Positions 11,640 through 21,602 are shown, counted from the stretch's first letter. The stretch is DNA of 64,000 nucleotides from Pararge aegeria (GCF_905163445.1 NC_053187.1:8618001-8682000); one strand, 5' to 3'. Notes: generated by a model not told the origin, from the sequence alone. Numbers and translations: made by a program.

Positions 11640-12150
11640 TTGATGGACCAAGCAGATATGGACAAGACAGATAGCCCACCTGATGGTAGGTGAAAAACCG
11701 TCTCCTATAAACAGAGCACCAATATATATATTTTATTTAAGTATATATTTGTTTAATTTTAAATATTATTTATTGCACCACCTATTTCTTGTCTATGTTT
11801 TTTCCTTTTACGCCATTAGTTGCCTGAAGAAATCGCTATTTCGCGATAAGGCCACCAAATTGTACTCTCTTGATATGTATTTATATCTCTGTAACTACTT
11901 TTTTCCTTTGGTGTACAATAAAAGTGTATTCATTCATTGATTCATTCACCACTTCACAGGGCATGCAAGGAGTACGCATGCCACATGCCGCCCTGTGTCC
12001 ATCAAATAGAGACGTAGGTGTGTAATTACAGGCAACCACGCCCTACAGACCGGAACACAGCATTGCAACAATGCTGCTTAACGGCAGAAATAAGTATTGC
12101 GATATAAATTTCCCGGACGAGCTCTGTCACAAAAAACTCTACTACTAACA
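11640..12150 (+). repeat. Family A copy split by a LINE-like 3' end
   Basis: The left part (11640-11721) has 'tgatggaccaagcagatatg' and 'cctgatggtaggtgaaaaac'. The right part (11947-12150) has 'cagggcatgcaaggagtacg', 'cattgcaacaatgctgc' and 'gagctctgtcacaaaaaac'. The intervening 11722-11946 has 'gataaggccaccaaattgta' and ends 'gtacaataaaagtgtattc' plus (ATTC)n, a retrotransposon 3' end. This is the same kind of insertion as at 1027-1287, at a different site in the element. Confidence 0.6.
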
Positions 12151-12320
12151 AAAATTCAAATTCAAATTCAAAAATGTTTTATTCATGTAGAACTTATCAC
12201 AGGCACTTACGAAACGTTCATACATTTAACATGTTAACATGTTAAAGCTAGGAGGGTTCCAAACGCGTCCTGGTCTAAAAAGAGCTCACAAAAAACTTGG
12301 CCATTTTTTTTTGTTATCAC
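12147..12320 (-). repeat. LINE 3' UTR fragment with (TTTGAATT)n tail
   Basis: On the minus strand the fragment contains 'aaaaagagctc'-complement sequence, then 'ccaggacgcgtttggaaccc', an AATAAA, and a tail of TTGAATT repeats. A related piece on the same strand is near 62335-62400. It abuts the 3' end of the family A copy. Confidence 0.5.
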
Positions 12321-13794
12321 CCTATCACAGTCGAGTTAATGTTTATTTATGAAGTTAGAGCAATTCATACCCGAGCTTTTTAATCATACATGTTTATACT
12401 TAATATACTAGGATTTTTCTATAAGCTTACGTTTTATGTATACTTTGAACTTATTGAGAGACATCTTAGGATTTCATTTGGTAATTTTTTATAAAATGAT
12501 ATACAATTACCCTTAAATGAATTAGTTTTGAATTACTAATATGAGTATAGGTTGTTTCGAAAGGTTGATATCTTATCTTATAAGACTATGCAGTTATTGA
12601 AATAAGTTTGCTGTTATCAGTTTATGTTTAAAAACGAGTAAAACAGCAATTGCATAAAACATAAATACTAGCCCGCGTTTATTACGTTTTTTAAAATCCT
12701 CTGGGAACCGTTTTTTTTCCCGAGATAAAAATTAGCCTATGCCACTCTTCGTTACTACTTCTATGCCAAAAAACTTACAAACATTCAAATTAAATAAAAT
12801 ATATTCTTATGTAGACATGTAGACCTACCGTTTATGATTCTACAACATTTTAATTAGTTTTGTGTGTTGATGGTTTTTATTTTAAGGTAAAAATATATTA
12901 TTCACATATACACATATCTAACCATATATGGATGAAATTGGGAATTTGAAGTCAGTTATAAAATAAAATGGTTTCCACTAGCCCACCTGATGTAATCCCA
13001 GCTGAGTTCCGCTAACTGTAAACTAAATTGCATTGTTGAAATGAAATTCGAGGAAATAGCAGAAAGCACGTCACACGAGGCTTATAAAATAAATTAGAGA
13101 ACACAATGCGAATCTCACCCGTGATACTGTTGTAATGAAATGGACGTGCGGCGGCTTGTGATTTCAAATTAATTAATAAATAAATGAGTTAAAAATACGA
13201 GGGGTAAAGCTGCCAGGATACGCCCGGGGCACGGGATTTGCCAACTGCGCCCTCTGTTGGTAAATCCCGTGTCCCCTTATCTCATTCGTGATACTGATGT
13301 ACAATTGGATGAGCTACTGGTGTGCTTTTAACTTAATTAAGGAAACTAAAAAAAGGTCAAAATTCCATAATGATAACATAACTCCCGCATCACCCTCTGA
13401 TGGCAAATAACTTAAAATAGATACGACACTTCACTTTACCTAATAAATGCTTTCTTCAGGCAAGTGAAGTCGCGACCAATAGCTTGTCAACAAAACAGTT
13501 CTTATTTTAAATATCTTTCCCCTTTCCTTGTTTTTAGAAGCGGACGATGCCTCAATGATGTCACTTTGAAACGCTCGAACGATTCAAGAATTTCATCGAC
13601 TCCGTAATAAGATTTCCATAACCTTTGTCGAAGTTCCGAAGTTCAATTAATATAATTTTCTTCCGATTAACAATTAAAATACGAGTGGCACTGGTATCCA
13701 ATGGAAAATTATCTTACTTTTTACGATAACGAATTTTCTTTAAGCCAATATTACTTAAGCAAAAAAAAAAACTAAAATTCTAAATTCATCTATT
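12321..13794. other. Noncoding region containing a strong hairpin
   Basis: No exon is supported. The only notable structure is the hairpin at 13226-13276, flanked by two related copies of a sequence around 'cgtgatactg' (13122 and 13288). A repeat remnant beginning 'actagcccgcgtttattac' lies near 12668. Confidence 0.5.
13226..13276. repeat. Compact inverted repeat (20-bp arms, 10-nt loop)
   Basis: Arm 1 (13226-13245) GGGGCACGGGATTTGCCAAC pairs with arm 2 (13256-13276), whose complement differs only by one extra base and one change that would still pair as G-U in RNA. The arms are GC-rich in AT-rich surroundings. Confidence 0.8.
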
Positions 13795-13860
13795 TCGAAT
13801 ATGTCAAGTTTATAAGAACTTTTGAAACGACAAGTCGGTCTGTTTGTAGACTGTAGCAAG
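13795..13860 (-). repeat. 3' end fragment of the 25.9-29.6 kb LINE family
   Basis: 'acttttgaaacgacaagtcg' followed by 'gtctgtttgtagac' is the reverse complement of the 3' UTR of the LINE at 29540-29580 ('cagacttgacgtttcaaaag'). Confidence 0.55.
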
Positions 13861-16081
13861 AAACAGTAGATTGTTCTTTTTCAACATCATTTTACAGCTT
13901 ACAGTCCAGAGTAGTTGGAAGTGAGTACCAGGAAACCATGCACAAAAAGTATCACTAATAATTGATTATAAAGTCTTTAACGTGTGTACAACGTGTGTCT
14001 TTCGCTTTTTCATTGCCATCGCATTCCTGCCTTTTATAATTATTTGACCTTAACCTTTCTAAATACAGCTGATGCTATGGTTGCCATCGATAAGTTCTAA
14101 TCTGAGTATTGAAATAAATGCTACCAGCTTATAACCTATGACAACAGCTAGGTTCAGGTGTGCATTTTCGTGTTTTAGTTATAATGTTACCCAATATTTT
14201 TTCTTCCAAGGTTATATCTATATATCTTGTATATATCTTGACCAGTTTGTTCTTAAGACATTACACACACATCTCTTTAACTCCGTAACTTTAACAAAGT
14301 TCTTCTAAAACCCCTAAAAGCCGTCTTTGACATCCGCCGTATCAACGTAATTCAAAGAAGAAAAATTTGTACTACAACTTCTCATAAGTAAATTATACAT
14401 AGATTTCGTTGAAAAGTACACAAACACACATAAGTGTTTTGTGTAGGCCTTTTTAGCGATTCAAAAAGCATAAACTTTTTGAATCGCCAGAAAGGCCTTA
14501 CTAACAATGAAACAAACAATTTTGTTAATTTGAATATAAATCAGAAAAAACCTTTTTTTTAACGAAAAACCAAACGTTCTCGTACACAAGACGATGTTAT
14601 TAGGGGTTTCCATGGGGGCTAAAGAAAGTATTTAGAAACTGAGAACTCAGAAACCCAACTTGAGGGTTTACATTGTGTGTATCTGACAACTTTTATATTA
14701 TGCTTTGCCCGGAAGGGTTTGTAATGTCAGGATAAAGTGAAAGCTTTAGCAATATGCTCGATAAAAATCCCCTAAATTTAGTTTTATAGAATTGAAAATA
14801 TATTCGTTTAATTTTGGTTTGTATACAAGAAAATTTTATACAAGATATCCTCCTGGACCCTGATACTTTGCTTAATATATTTACTTTTTGACAGAATGGA
14901 ATTCATTAAGTATATTTGGATTGCAGATAATATAATATTTATGGGGAAGGATCTGATTGAATCATAATCGTTATCGTTTAAAGAAAGTAAAGAAATGAAA
15001 AGGTTTCTTCTAAAGCTTATATAACGATTTAACGGACAACTCTGTAAAACCAGTTGTAAGATTAAAGAAATGAGATTAATATTACGATTATGGCCATATG
15101 CCATGTTTAAGAACATTTTCGCAAACTAAATCCTGTTTGTCAGAAGGTTATTCGAAAATTAACAGAACCAGTGGCTTTCTTCGCCGCAGACCTAAACGAA
15201 GATCAATCGAATTTATTCATGACATTGCGGATTGGTGAAACGGATGAAATGGCGGACCATTTCATTTTATCTATAAATCGCCATCAAACTATCCCAGACC
15301 ACGGTTTATTAACTGTAATGCAAAGAGGTCGAGATTGCTATGAATCTTTAAACTAGATCAGTTCATAAATACAATTATTTATTGATACAATAAAAGCGTT
15401 TTCACATTTTAACGTACAGTTCGTTTCTAAGTATCTCTAATTACGCGTTCGGATTTTAGAAAAGAGAATAACTTTGTTTGTTTGTTCTTCGTTGTTAGTC
15501 TATGGTCCGCATTGTCATAGCCTCTTTGATCCGCTATGGATAAAACCAGACGATAACGATAATCCTGCACGAGTATATACGAGGGTGCAGTAATCATTCC
15601 AAAAAAAATAATTCCGGAGTACATACTATTAGCAAATAGCAACGTGAATATAATTCAGCAGTAGGAAAAATCATTGTTTTTATTAGCATAACCTTTAGGT
15701 CCTCTCAAAGCCCTCTCAATTCTCCCTTTGGTTTCATTGAAATATTCACAAATGTGGGATATAAGTTTCGTTGGTAAATATTCATTTTGCCAATAAGATA
15801 CTTTTTGTTGCACGAAAATACAAAAACTTTATCCCGATACAGAAATTTCACACGGTCAATGTAGCGAGACGCAAATAGTTTATAAATTTTATAAAAGGCT
15901 TAAGGTTAATATAAACCCAGTAGCTACAGCGAAGTGCCAATATCAATTTACACCAACTTTGTACCAACTTGGTTTTAAGTTTGACTTATAGAATGTCAAT
16001 TGGGTTCAAACTAATAAAAACTTGAGACCAAAATACTTCGCGTAGCTATTTGTAACCAATGCTGAAGTTTACTACCTACTT
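13861..16081. other. Noncoding stretch left of the hAT element
   Basis: No supported gene. It contains a 24-bp-arm hairpin at 14445-14498. A block at about 15195-15285 shares 'gatcaatcgaatttattcat' and 'cggaccatttcattttatct' landmarks with 8372-8450. The short open frame at 15171-15356 covers that shared block and is judged repeat-derived. Confidence 0.5.
14445..14498. repeat. Hairpin with 24-bp arms
   Basis: Arm 14445-14468 (starting AGGCCTTTTTAGCGATTC) and arm 14475-14498 are complementary at 22 of 24 positions around a 6-nt loop. It could be the core of a foldback element or a small transcribed hairpin. Confidence 0.75.
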
Positions 16082-16089
16082 ATAGAAAC
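16082..16089. repeat. Left target-site duplication of the hAT element
   Basis: ATAGAAAC immediately precedes the left terminal repeat and is repeated exactly at 20370-20377 after the right one. Eight bases is the diagnostic duplication length of hAT transposons. Confidence 0.9.
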
Positions 16090-16107
16090 TAGTGTTGCCC
16101 AAATTCA

Positions 16108-16260
16108 GTCTTGGTCTTGCAGTCTTGGTCTTGTTCTTGCGTTTTTGCAAGACCAAGACCAAGAACAAGACCGCGTATTTTTAGCAAGACCAAGACCAAG
16201 ACTGACCGTGCAAGACTTGAGCAAGAACAAGACATAGCCTGCAAGACTCTTGCGTCTTGC
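16108..16260. repeat. Left subterminal repeats of the hAT element
   Basis: Repeated 'cttggtcttg' and its complement 'caagaccaag' are packed here; the inner halves (about 16122-16140 and 16147-16170) are inverted and could fold back. The right end carries the matching cluster. Confidence 0.85.
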
Positions 16261-16963
16261 AGCTAGGACTTAGCGCTATTTCACGGAGTAGTTAGGTGTA
16301 ACAGTTCGGTGTATAGGTAGGTAGGTACGCTTAGGAATTCTATGAGACGCAAAAAACTATATCAAAGAATATGAAAAACTGGACCTATGCGCATTACGAC
16401 TAATACCATAAACATAGCGAATAAAAAAATATCTATTAAAATCAAACTGAGTGCATGCATAGTTATGTTTTAACCATCGGCACTTTGATAATGCGGCATC
16501 AAAGGTTTTGTACTTACTTCTCAAAGAAATTTGCCGCTTTTCGGAAGTACATGGTTATGATACACGCGCCGGCGGCTTCTTTTGAAATCTAAAACAATCG
16601 TTGCCGCCGCGCCGAAATCATAACATTTGACACTATTCATGCAAAATAATTTCGAATTTTAAGAGTACCTACAGGTGTTCCAAAGAATAAATAAGTTTCA
16701 GAGTGCTTAGAATGAAAATGAATACATTATACTGATCACGCAAGTAGTATTATGATTAGGATAAAATGGTGAGGATAGGTAGTAGATGTCATAATAATTC
16801 ATTCTAGTAAGTAATTATAATATTGATTACTTATATGGTTTTAAACTAATTACTTAGGTACTATTATTGTACATTTAGTCATTATATTTCTTAAGTTTTT
16901 ACAAGAAAAAATAGCAAAAAAGTGTTCGAATATCTCTGAGAGAGATGATGAGAGTAAGTATTT

Positions 16964-17104
16964 ACTAGCTGTGCCCGCGACTTCGTCCACGAGGAATAGT
17001 AACTTTGGAGGTATAGTGACGTTCAGGATTTATTTATTTATTTTAAAACTTCTGTCATCAAACATACAAACGAACTCTTCAGCTTTATAATATTAGTATA
17101 GATG
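16964..17104 (+). repeat. Repeat of the 'cccgcgacttcg' type nested in the hAT element
   Basis: It begins 'actagctgtgcccgcgactt' and ends 'tataatattagtatagatg', the same start and end signature as the longer copies at 37632-38041 and 46393-46842. Much of the middle is missing. Confidence 0.65.
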
Positions 17105-17434
17105 CACGCCAAAACATTCACTTATATGTAAAGAATAGTGATTGGCACTAATTCTTTACATATATTTTATTCACGGGTCGCGTCTGTACAAGTAGGTAAT
17201 ATTTAGTGTGTGTTTGTACGCCGCACGCGGCATCGTTCGATTTGCGGCGGCATCCTTTTCATAGAGCCGGCACGTGGCGAGGCGGCGCGGTAAAAAGCAA
17301 GGAAACGTACTATAAATGAAGGAATTATTTTAATTCCAGTCATTTCCAATTGAGCTGTGCTTCGATTCTAACTTAATAATTGTTTTTACTAATTCTCGTT
17401 GTTTTCTAAAAACGTATCACGTGTACAATTTAAT

Positions 17435-17734
17435 ATGAGTGACGAAGATTCAAATTATTCTAGTCCGAGTAACGAGAGTTTGAGTCACAGATCTAAAAGA
17501 CCCAAAAGCAAATTTGAGGAGTTTTTCGAAATAATTCATGCATCCCAAACTGCCTTGTGTAAATTGTGCCAACATAAAAAGATTGAAATAAAAATGAAAA
17601 ACAGAAACACTTCAGGCTTAAGGAAACATCTAATGTCTTTCCACAAAAAGGAATCAGAAATATTTCTTCCTGTTAAACTAAAATTAAGTGGAGATATCAC
17701 AAGCTTTTTAGTAACCGCTGGAAGAAGTGGACAG
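17435..17734 (+). CDS. hAT transposase exon 1: BED zinc finger
   Basis: The ATG at 17435 opens 100 codons ending at a good donor (CAG/gtaaga, 17735). The exon encodes an acidic, serine-rich N-terminus (1-20), a basic stretch (KRPKSK, 21-26) and a BED-type zinc finger with C42-x2-C45 and H65-x4-H70, which binds DNA in ZBED/hAT proteins. It joins in phase 0 to the exon starting at 18098, giving a 671-aa protein. Without splicing the frame runs on five codons to a stop at 17752, giving a finger-only product of about 105 residues. No other upstream ATG in this frame is convincing. The exon lies about 1.3 kb inside the left end of the transposon, so the 5' noncoding part is unusually long. Confidence 0.85.
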
Positions 17735-18097
17735 GTAAGAATATTTTTTTAACAGTTAAAAGAATTTTAACTCCGCGTAGCTATTCATGCGATACTTTCA
17801 AAAACGCCATTAACTTACGTAAGTATTTTTGAGTTAGTGGTGTTTTCATCTAGGGGTGCGACATATTAAGTATGTAATTATCGTCTTAAATATTTTTTAT
17901 AAACACCCATATTTTCATTTAATCGGCCAGTAACAACTAAGTACTTTATTTTGGTAAATTACAGTACAGTGCAACCTTAATATAACAAATATCAATTTAA
18001 CGATTTTCTCGATTTAACAACAACAAACCTCCTCCTCTTATACGCTCAAACCTAGTATGTTTTAAATAATAACACAAGATTTATTGTTTTGTTTCAG
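17735..18097 (+). other. Intron of the hAT transposase gene
   Basis: Donor 'acag/gtaaga' at 17735 and acceptor 'ttgttttgtttcag/tcg' ending at 18097 bound a 363-bp AT-rich intron. Both junctions fall between codons, so splicing keeps frame. Confidence 0.8.
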
Positions 18098-19813
18098 TCG
18101 GAAAACAGCAGTGACAACATCACGACAGCTACAGTTGATTGGGTGGTGAAAAAATATCTTCCCTTCTCATTTTTCGATGACGAAGCTACACAAGTATATT
18201 TTCGACGTATTTGCCCTAATATGGTGTTTCCTAAAAGGTCTACACTTAGAAGGAAAGTCAAAGAGCGATTTGAAGAGCTCCAATTGAATCTCAAGGAACG
18301 ACTTCAACCATTATCATCTAAAATGTCGTTTACCATTGATGGGTGGACGTCAATTGCTGGTAGGAGTTACTACGGGGTTACTATTCATTATATAGACAAC
18401 GAATGGAAGTATCGATCTGTAGTTCTTGATTTTATACCATCACGCGGTCGACATACTGGGGAAGATATTGCAACGATTTTCCATGAATGTTTATTGGAAT
18501 ATGGCATAATTGATAAAATACAAGGTATCACGGTCGACAACGCAACTGCAAATACCAAATTTATGTATGAACTGGGCAAACAGCTGCCGCCACACTTTGA
18601 TTCAGACAATCAACATTTCCGGTGCTTTGCTCACATTTTAAACCTTGGTGTACAAGATTTATTAAAGACCTTAGCATTACACTGTGAGTCTGACACTAAC
18701 GCGCAAGATCAGCAGTACGAAGACTATGCAGACGAAACTGAGGATGAGGAAGATGAAGAATCTGCACCAAATATTGCTGACTCGCGTACATCTGTAACAA
18801 AGTTACGCAGTATTTCCAGTAAAATAAAAAGAAGTGAGATAGTGAAGAAGAAGTTTCAGTCTGCTTGTGAAGCAGCTGGCGTGCCATCAAATCTAAATGC
18901 CATTCTTGACTGTCCAACGAGATGGAATTCCACACATGATATGATTGGATTTGGTTTAAAAGTGAGAGCGGGCATTGACATATTGTGCAGTTCTGTCACC
19001 GAATTGAATGATTTTCAAATCACAGCTAATGAATGGCAGGTACTCGAAAAATTACATAAATTTCTAATAAACTTTAAACTTTTAAGTACAAAACTTGGTG
19101 GAGACAAATATGTTACGTTACCGCTAGTCATTGTATCATTTAATCTCTTGCTAGATAAAATTGAATCTATGGTAAAACAGTTAGATGAGAAACCTAATCG
19201 ATCTGAAGTGGATGAAAGGCTCATTCTAGCTTTCCAAGCAGCTCGAGACAAAATGCTTAAACATTACAAGAAGAGCAACTGGATTTATTGTACTTCTTTA
19301 ATTTTAGACCCAAGGCATAAGGCTCAGACTTTTGACCTGACAATGTGGGGGAAGCAACTTAAAACAGAAAGTCTGCGCAAGTTCAATGAACTTTATGAAG
19401 AATATAAAAGTCTACACTCACTGAACAAATCTCTGGAATTACCAGAAAAAGACAATAAAGTATGTGATGAAGATGAAGACGTAATAGACTTTGATAAACT
19501 CTATGAATGTCCCTCGACGTCATCTGGATCTTGTCTTCAAGGCTTAGTGATAGACGAGTTGGAGGAGTACCTGAGAAAACCAAGAACTGCCAGCTCGGAA
19601 GACATTTTAGATTGGTGGAGGACGCATGAGACAGAGTATCCGATTTTATCGAAAATGGCCCGTGATTTTCTCTCAATACCTGCAACTTCAGTACCTGCTG
19701 AGAGGTTATTTTCTAAAGCATCATTAGTAATTAGAAAACATAGAAATAGGTTAAGTGATGAGTCAGCCAGATGGTTACTTTGTATTAATTCTTGGTCAAA
19801 AGAATTGATATAA
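18098..19813 (+). CDS. hAT transposase exon 2: catalytic and dimerisation domains
   Basis: This exon adds 571 residues to the BED exon and encodes the RNase H-like transposase core that cuts and joins transposon ends in the nucleus. In spliced numbering the catalytic aspartates are visible as D181 in FTIDGWTS and D247 in ITVDNATANTKF, very near the positions known for Hermes (180 and 248). The conserved CFAHILNL (C276, H279) follows. An acidic insertion-domain stretch (about 320-345) is rich in D and E. The C-terminal hAT dimerisation block is complete: DWWRTHETEYPILS, then LSIPATSVPAERLFSKA and the basic HRNRLSDESA. A poly(A) signal AATAAA lies at 19849-19854. The frame has no stops or frameshifts. 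It could be a domesticated ZBED gene, but terminal repeats and target duplication show it is still in its transposon. Confidence 0.93.
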   Translation, partial: SENSSDNITTATVDWVVKKYLPFSFFDDEATQVYFRRICPNMVFPKRSTLRRKVKERFEELQLNLKERLQPLSSKMSFTIDGWTSIAGRSYYGVTIHYIDNEWKYRSVVLDFIPSRGRHTGEDIATIFHECLLEYGIIDKIQGITVDNATANTKFMYELGKQLPPHFDSDNQHFRCFAHILNLGVQDLLKTLALHCESDTNAQDQQYEDYADETEDEEDEESAPNIADSRTSVTKLRSISSKIKRSEIVKKKFQSACEAAGVPSNLNAILDCPTRWNSTHDMIGFGLKVRAGIDILCSSVTELNDFQITANEWQVLEKLHKFLINFKLLSTKLGGDKYVTLPLVIVSFNLLLDKIESMVKQLDEKPNRSEVDERLILAFQAARDKMLKHYKKSNWIYCTSLILDPRHKAQTFDLTMWGKQLKTESLRKFNELYEEYKSLHSLNKSLELPEKDNKVCDEDEDVIDFDKLYECPSTSSGSCLQGLVIDELEEYLRKPRTASSEDILDWWRTHETEYPILSKMARDFLSIPATSVPAERLFSKASLVIRKHRNRLSDESARWLLCINSWSKELI

Positions 19814-19848
19814 AGTATCAATTTGTGTTGTATTTTATTTTTTATTCA

Positions 19849-19854
19849 AATAAA
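19849..19854 (+). terminator. Poly(A) signal of the hAT transposase
   Basis: AATAAA lies 36 bases after the stop codon at 19811-19813, within 'attcaaataaatgataaa'. Confidence 0.6.
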
Positions 19855-20217
19855 TGATAAATCGTAAAACTCTTTTATTAAATTTCTTATAAGTTGAGGG
19901 TTCAATCTCTTTCTAGACAGATAAGTATTGTTCTTTGAAATACAGTCAAGTTATTGTAATTAATTTGTTTTTTTACATGTTTTAGCAAATGTAAGCTTAT
20001 AAATCATAAATGTTTATTAAGAAACAGTTACTTCCATGGAAAACGACATATAGGTCAGTTGATTTTTCGAATTTCTTATCAAATCTTCAGTTATTTATTA
20101 ATCTGCTTGATCTTTACTATGGCTATGTTAATTCAAGCTCACAATGTTCCAATTCTAATACGTTTTTCTAAGATTTAAAGTAAACTTTAATAAATAGTAA
20201 TAGACTAATAGGTAATT

Positions 20218-20350
20218 GCAAGACTTGCAAGACTCTTGCTGCAAGACCAAGACCAAGACCAAGACTGGGAGCGCAAGACCAAAACCAAGACCAAGACCAG
20301 GTGTATTGGCGCAAGACCAAGACCAAGACTGGCTAAGTCTCGTCTTGTTC
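20218..20350. repeat. Right subterminal repeats of the hAT element
   Basis: Several 'gcaagaccaagaccaagac' units occur in one main orientation, with a single opposed 'cttgttcttgc' next to the terminal repeat. They mirror the cluster at the left end. Confidence 0.85.
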
Positions 20351-20369
20351 TTGCATTTGGGCAACACTA

Positions 20370-20377
20370 ATAGAAAC
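20370..20377. repeat. Right target-site duplication of the hAT element
   Basis: ATAGAAAC directly follows the right terminal repeat and matches the left flank exactly. Confidence 0.9.
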
Positions 20378-20527
20378 TAGTTAGCGTAACTCACGAGTGA
20401 GGTAAAGGACTTTGCAGACGTAAATACGTGACCTCGTAGAGATCTAGTGGGAATCCAGTTATTTAACATATCTTTAAATAGCATCTTCTTTAGGTGCTAT
20501 CTTTTTTCTGCTTAGTCTTTATATCTA

Positions 20528-21294
20528 TATATATAAAAGAGGATGTTTGTATATATGTCATCGATAAACTCAGAAACTATTTGACCGATCATTATGAAAA
20601 TTGGTATGCTTATGTATTTTTTCACGGAGAAGGTTTATATGCTATGCCCATTGATGTAACTCCCCACCAGGCGGCGGTGTCAAGTATCGACTTCCGCCCC
20701 GTTCAACCGATTGTCATAAAAATTGGTATGACCATGTATTTTTCCACGGAGAAAACGAACATGCTATGTCCATTGATGTAACTCCCCACCAGGCGGCGCT
20801 GTTAAGTATTGACTTCCGCCCCGTTCAACCGATTGTCATAAAAATTGGTATGACCATGTATTTTTCCACGGAGAAAACGAACATGCTATGTCCATTGATG
20901 TAACTCCCCACCAGGCGGCGCTGTCAAGTATCGACTTCCGCCCCGTTCAACCGATTGTCATAAAAATTGGTATGAACATGTATTTTTCCACGGAGAATGT
21001 AAATATGATATATATAGATTCTTGGAAGTGTTAGAAGTAATATAGGATACTTTTTATCCCGTCATTAAGCTCGGTTCCTTTGGGAGAGGGGATGAGTGTT
21101 TGACGATTTAACATCATAACTCCGACAAATTAGAACCGATTTAAATAATTATTTTTGTACTATACAGGTATATGTGTTTAATTGTGTGCCCAAACTGTGG
21201 TTGGAGATAGACGACAGAACTCCTCAGCGGACAGCAGCAATTTAATGCCACATCAAAAAACAAACGCAGACGAAGTCGCGGGCAACAGCTAGTA
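20528..21294 (-). repeat. 'cccgcgacttcg' repeat copy containing a 122-bp tandem array
   Basis: Read on the minus strand, the element starts 'actagctgttgcccgcgact' at 21294 and runs through 'ctcatcccctctcccaaagg' (about 21065-21090), colinear with the plus-strand copies at 37632 and 46393. Instead of the usual 3' end it continues into a tandem array (20584-20996) and ends near 'tataaaagaggatgtttgta'. Confidence 0.7.
20584..20996. repeat. Tandem repeat, 122-bp unit, about 3.4 copies
   Basis: The phrase 'actccccaccaggcggcg' recurs with starts 122 bases apart (20659, 20781, 20903), each followed by 'cgacttccgccccgttcaac' and 'catgtatttttccacggaga'. The first partial unit is the most diverged; the later ones are nearly identical. 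Confidence 0.9.
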
Positions 21295-21306
21295 TATATA
21301 TATATA

Positions 21307-21602
21307 TTTCTTGTGTGCGTGTGTATGTCACTGAACTCCTCCTAAACGGTTGGACCGATATGAATGAATTTTTTGGTATGCGTTAGGGTGGCACCCTGGA
21401 TGGTTTAGATTCACAAATCAGCCCGACAGATGGCGCTGGGGTCCGCTAGTATTATATATTTCTTGTGTCCGTGTGTATGTCACTGATCTCCTCCTAAACG
21501 GCTGGACCGATTTGAATGAATTTTTTGGTATGCGTTTGGGTGGCACCCTAGATGGTTTAGATTCACAAATCAGCCTGACAGATGGCGCTGGGGTCCGCTA
21601 GT
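21307..21602. repeat. Two direct repeats with about 152-bp period
   Basis: 'tttcttgtgt' at 21307 and 21459 opens two copies that share 'gtgtatgtcactga', 'ctcctcctaaacgg', 'gaattttttggtatgcgtt' and end 'agatggcgctggggtccgct'. The copies differ at only a few positions. Confidence 0.85.

Larger units (their letters stand above)
16090..20369 (+). mobile_element. Complete hAT-superfamily DNA transposon, about 4.3 kb
   Basis: The element starts TAGTGTTGCCCAAAT and ends with the exact complement ATTTGGGCAACACTA, giving 15-bp perfect inverted repeats flanked by the 8-bp duplication ATAGAAAC. Just inside each end (16108-16260 and 20218-20350) are many copies of an AAGACCAAGACC-type motif in both orientations; on the left they form a large hairpin. 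Such subterminal repeats are known transposase-binding sites in hAT elements. Inside is a two-exon transposase gene. A short host repeat sits at 16964-17104 in the 5' noncoding part. Intact repeats, exact duplication and an open transposase point to a fairly recent insertion; activity itself is not shown. Confidence 0.93.

Noticed and set aside
14808..15116. 102-codon minus-strand frame
   Set aside because: Composition is what AT-rich DNA yields by chance (I, N, S, L rich); no motif or splice context.
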